Positions 55,401-56,520 of a stretch of DNA of 56,520 nucleotides are shown here, piece by piece. A program made the position numbers and the translations under genes. Source of the DNA: Bacteroidetes bacterium RIFCSPLOWO2_12_FULL_37_12 (GTDB lineage Bacteria; Bacteroidota; Bacteroidia; 2-12-FULL-37-12). The notes beneath the pieces were generated by a model. That model did no database searches. It saw only the letters and a list, made by a program, of their open reading frames with translations, and was not told the DNA's origin. The number at the start of each line of letters is the position of its first letter. The stretch's first letter is position 1. The stretch lies in assembly GCA_001769655.1 (NCBI GenBank), contig MEPC01000006.1:1-56520 (forward strand), in the 5' to 3' direction.

Positions 55401-56520
55401 ACAAACAAGTGGGTGAAGCTGAATAGCTTTTCCTTCAATCAATTTTGGTTGGAATGCCTGAATTCCCAACCGGTGCAATGTAGGAGCACGATTAAGTAAT
55501 ACAGGATGTCCTTTCATAAGATTTTCCAAAATGTCCCAAACGATAGGTTGTTTTTTATCAACAATTTTTCTGGCTGATTTTACCGTTTTGACAATACCAC
55601 GTTCGATAAGTTTTCTAATGATAAAGGGCTTGAATAATTCAGCCGCCATATCTTTTGGTAGTCCACATTCATGGAGTTTTAGTTCAGGTCCAACAACAAT
55701 CACAGAACGACCTGAATAGTCAACTCTTTTACCGAGCAAATTTTGGCGGAAACGTCCCTGCTTTCCTTTCAACATATCGCTGAGTGATTTTAATGCACGA
55801 TTTCCTTCAGCCCTTACCGCGTTAACTTTTCTTGAATTATCAAATAAAGAATCTACTGCTTCCTGCAACATTCTTTTTTCGTTTCGCAAGATAACCTCCG
55901 GCGCTTTTATTTCTGTCAACCTTTTCAACCGGTTGTTCCGGATAATTACTCTTCGGTATAAATCGTTTAAATCGGAAGTTGCAAATCTACCTCCTTCCAA
56001 AGGTACTAAAGGTCTTAAGTCAGGAGGAATAACCGGAACTAAACGAATAATCATCCATTCAGGACGATTATCTTTATGAGTATTGGCATCGCGAAATGCT
56101 TCTACCACTCTCAAACGTTTCAATGCCTCTGTTTTTCGCTGTTGAGATGTTTCGTTGGATGCACTTTGCCGGAGTGAATATGAAAGTTCATCCAAGTCAA
56201 TTCTTTTAAGCAACATTTCCAACGCTTCTGCACCCATCTTGGCGATAAATTTATTGGGATCAATATCGTCAAGCATTTGATTTTCTTTGGGCAATTTATC
56301 AATGATTTCTACATATTCATCTTCTGTAAGAAAATCCATTTTGGAAATTCCTTCTTCCTGCATTATGCCCGGTTGAATTACAACAAACCTTTCATAATAA
56401 ACAACCTGGTCTAATTTTTTAGTAGGTAATCCAAGCAGGTATCCGATCTTGTTTGGCAGAGACCGCATATACCATATATGAACAACAGGGACAACCAGGG
56501 CTATATGTCCCATTCTACTA
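52458..56520 (-). CDS. rpoC: RNA polymerase subunit beta' (5' end outside the window)
   Basis: At least 1353 residues of beta' are encoded; the frame is open through the window edge, so the true start, with the N-terminal zinc cluster, lies beyond 56520. The catalytic Mg motif [12 protein letters not shown] is near 55355-55392 and the second zinc-site cysteines are in [15 protein letters not shown] near 54100-54140. Other family segments: [50 protein letters not shown]. Downstream on the same strand is DUF3467. No internal break. Confidence 0.98.
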   Translation of the reverse strand, partial: SRMGHIALVVPVVHIWYMRSLPNKIGYLLGLPTKKLDQVVYYERFVVIQPGIMQEEGISKMDFLTEDEYVEIIDKLPKENQMLDDIDPNKFIAKMGAEALEMLLKRIDLDELSYSLRQSASNETSQQRKTEALKRLRVVEAFRDANTHKDNRPEWMIIRLVPVIPPDLRPLVPLEGGRFATSDLNDLYRRVIIRNNRLKRLTEIKAPEVILRNEKRMLQEAVDSLFDNSRKVNAVRAEGNRALKSLSDMLKGKQGRFRQNLLGKRVDYSGRSVIVVGPELKLHECGLPKDMAAELFKPFIIRKLIERGIVKTVKSARKIVDKKQPIVWDILENLMKGHPVLLNRAPTLHRLGIQAFQPKLIEGKAIQLHPLVCTAFNADFDGDQMAVHLPLGHEAVLEAQLLMLASHNILNPANGAPITVPSQDMVLGLYYMTKGRKGEIGEGLTFYGPEEAIIALNEGKVNYHTFIKIKANVKDKNGELVSKIIETVVGRVVINQLIPKEMGYVNELLTKKKLQEIISNIYQTTDVPRTADFLDEIKTLGFKAAFKGGLSFALEDIAIPIEKEKLVQEAHKQVAEIQNLYNMGFITENERYNKVIDVWTITNSKLADTLIKQLTKHKDGFNSIYMMMDSGARGSKEQIRQLGAMRGLMAKPQKNIAGGVGQIIENPVLSNLKEGLSVMEYFISTHGARKGLADTALKTADAGYLTRRLVDVAQDVIINEFDCGTLRGIHISALKDNEDIVEPLTERIIGRVTVDDIYNPLDNSMIVKAGTEITNVIAKKIDNAGIDTVQIRSVLTCASQRGVCAMCYGRNLSNGRMVERGEAVGVIAAQSIGEPGTQLTLRTFHVGGAAGNIVVEANIKAKFDGIISFEDIKTVETDNPRNDTDQKTVQVVIARSGEVKILEPSTGRVLTTNNIPYGSFLLVKEKQKVQKGDEICFWDPYNAVIVAELNGTVQYEAIEENVTFREEFDEQTGHREKVIIESKDKTKNPALIIHAAKNELKSYNIPVGAHLVVDREQKIKAGNILVKIPRATTKSRDITGGLPRVTELFEARNPSNPAIVSEIDGVVSYGIIKRGNREIIVETKDGETKKYLVPLSKHILVQDNDFIKAGYPLCDGAITPSDILDIKGPAAVQEYLVNEIQEVYRLQGVKINDKHIEVIVRQMMQKVRIMDPGDTTFLENQLIDKLGFMQVNDDIFDKKVIEEAGDSKKLRPGQIVSMRKLRDENSYLKRKDMKLAKYRDAKPAISSPSLQGITQASLGTKSFISAASFQETTKVLNESAIQAKVDLLAGLKENVIVGHLIPAGTGLREYTNILVYSKSEYDALVASKEAFNNRKTEPDMEDYVEIEREDEDR

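Noticed and set aside
52458-56520. Truncated rpoC
   Set aside because: The frame is open to the edge (S-R-M-G-H before the first Met), so the missing N-terminus is due to the window boundary.

Overview
The window is a 56.5 kb chromosomal segment of a Bacteroidota bacterium, AT-rich and densely coding. Evidence for the phylum: a protein ending in a gliding/type IX secretion type B sorting domain, a TonB-dependent receptor paired with a DUF4249 lipoprotein, rpmG followed by a DUF4295 gene, rpoC followed by a DUF3467 gene, an IspG with the large central insertion, and Bacteroidota-type -7 promoter boxes (TAnnTTTG) ahead of several genes. The Nfn-type transhydrogenase suggests some capacity for anaerobic or low-oxygen redox balancing. 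No rRNA or tRNA gene, transposase, integrase or CRISPR array was found.

Layout. 1-4.7 kb is an accessory region on the minus strand: a GNAT-like protein with a tiny basic partner, then a compact four-gene operon (DndB-like DGQHR protein, HEPN-like helical protein, single-pass OmpA/MotB-like protein, membrane-anchored lysozyme-fold protein) with its own promoter. This operon is the best candidate for an undescribed system, probably defence. It lies beside rpmG-DUF4295, at the place where many relatives carry ftsY. 5.7-12.7 kb holds nfnAB, methylmalonate-semialdehyde dehydrogenase, glyA and an HtrA protease; dapF is divergent. 13.6-18.4 kb holds envelope proteins of unknown role and a dihydropyrimidinase/class III aminotransferase pair. 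With mmsA this points to pyrimidine or beta-alanine catabolism, although not every step is present.

18.4-28.3 kb holds an operon hemC-rluA-type-tag, a leucine-rich repeat protein, lipoproteins, ispG, a DUF167 gene and a large PKD adhesin-like protein. 28.3-34.9 kb contains a truncated ATP-binding regulator, an attC-like palindrome, two polytopic glycosyltransferase-like membrane proteins and pruA. One membrane protein carries an in-frame palindromic repeat insertion. 35-43 kb holds a ClC channel with CBS domains, a TonB receptor operon and an LVIVD-repeat lipoprotein.

43.1-45.6 kb carries a low-molecular-weight phosphatase/fructosamine-kinase pair (likely protein deglycation) and a secreted isoaspartyl peptidase preceded by an 11-nt tandem repeat. 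45.6-51 kb is a TPP-riboswitch-controlled thiamine operon (thiS, thiC, ThiE/TenI-like, thiD, thiE, thiG) without thiH or thiF. The right end has a lone transketolase C-terminal subunit, a DUF3467 protein and rpoC, which runs off the window.

The gene-poor gaps are rich in small palindromic repeats of several unrelated families. One family occurs once between genes and once inside a coding sequence.
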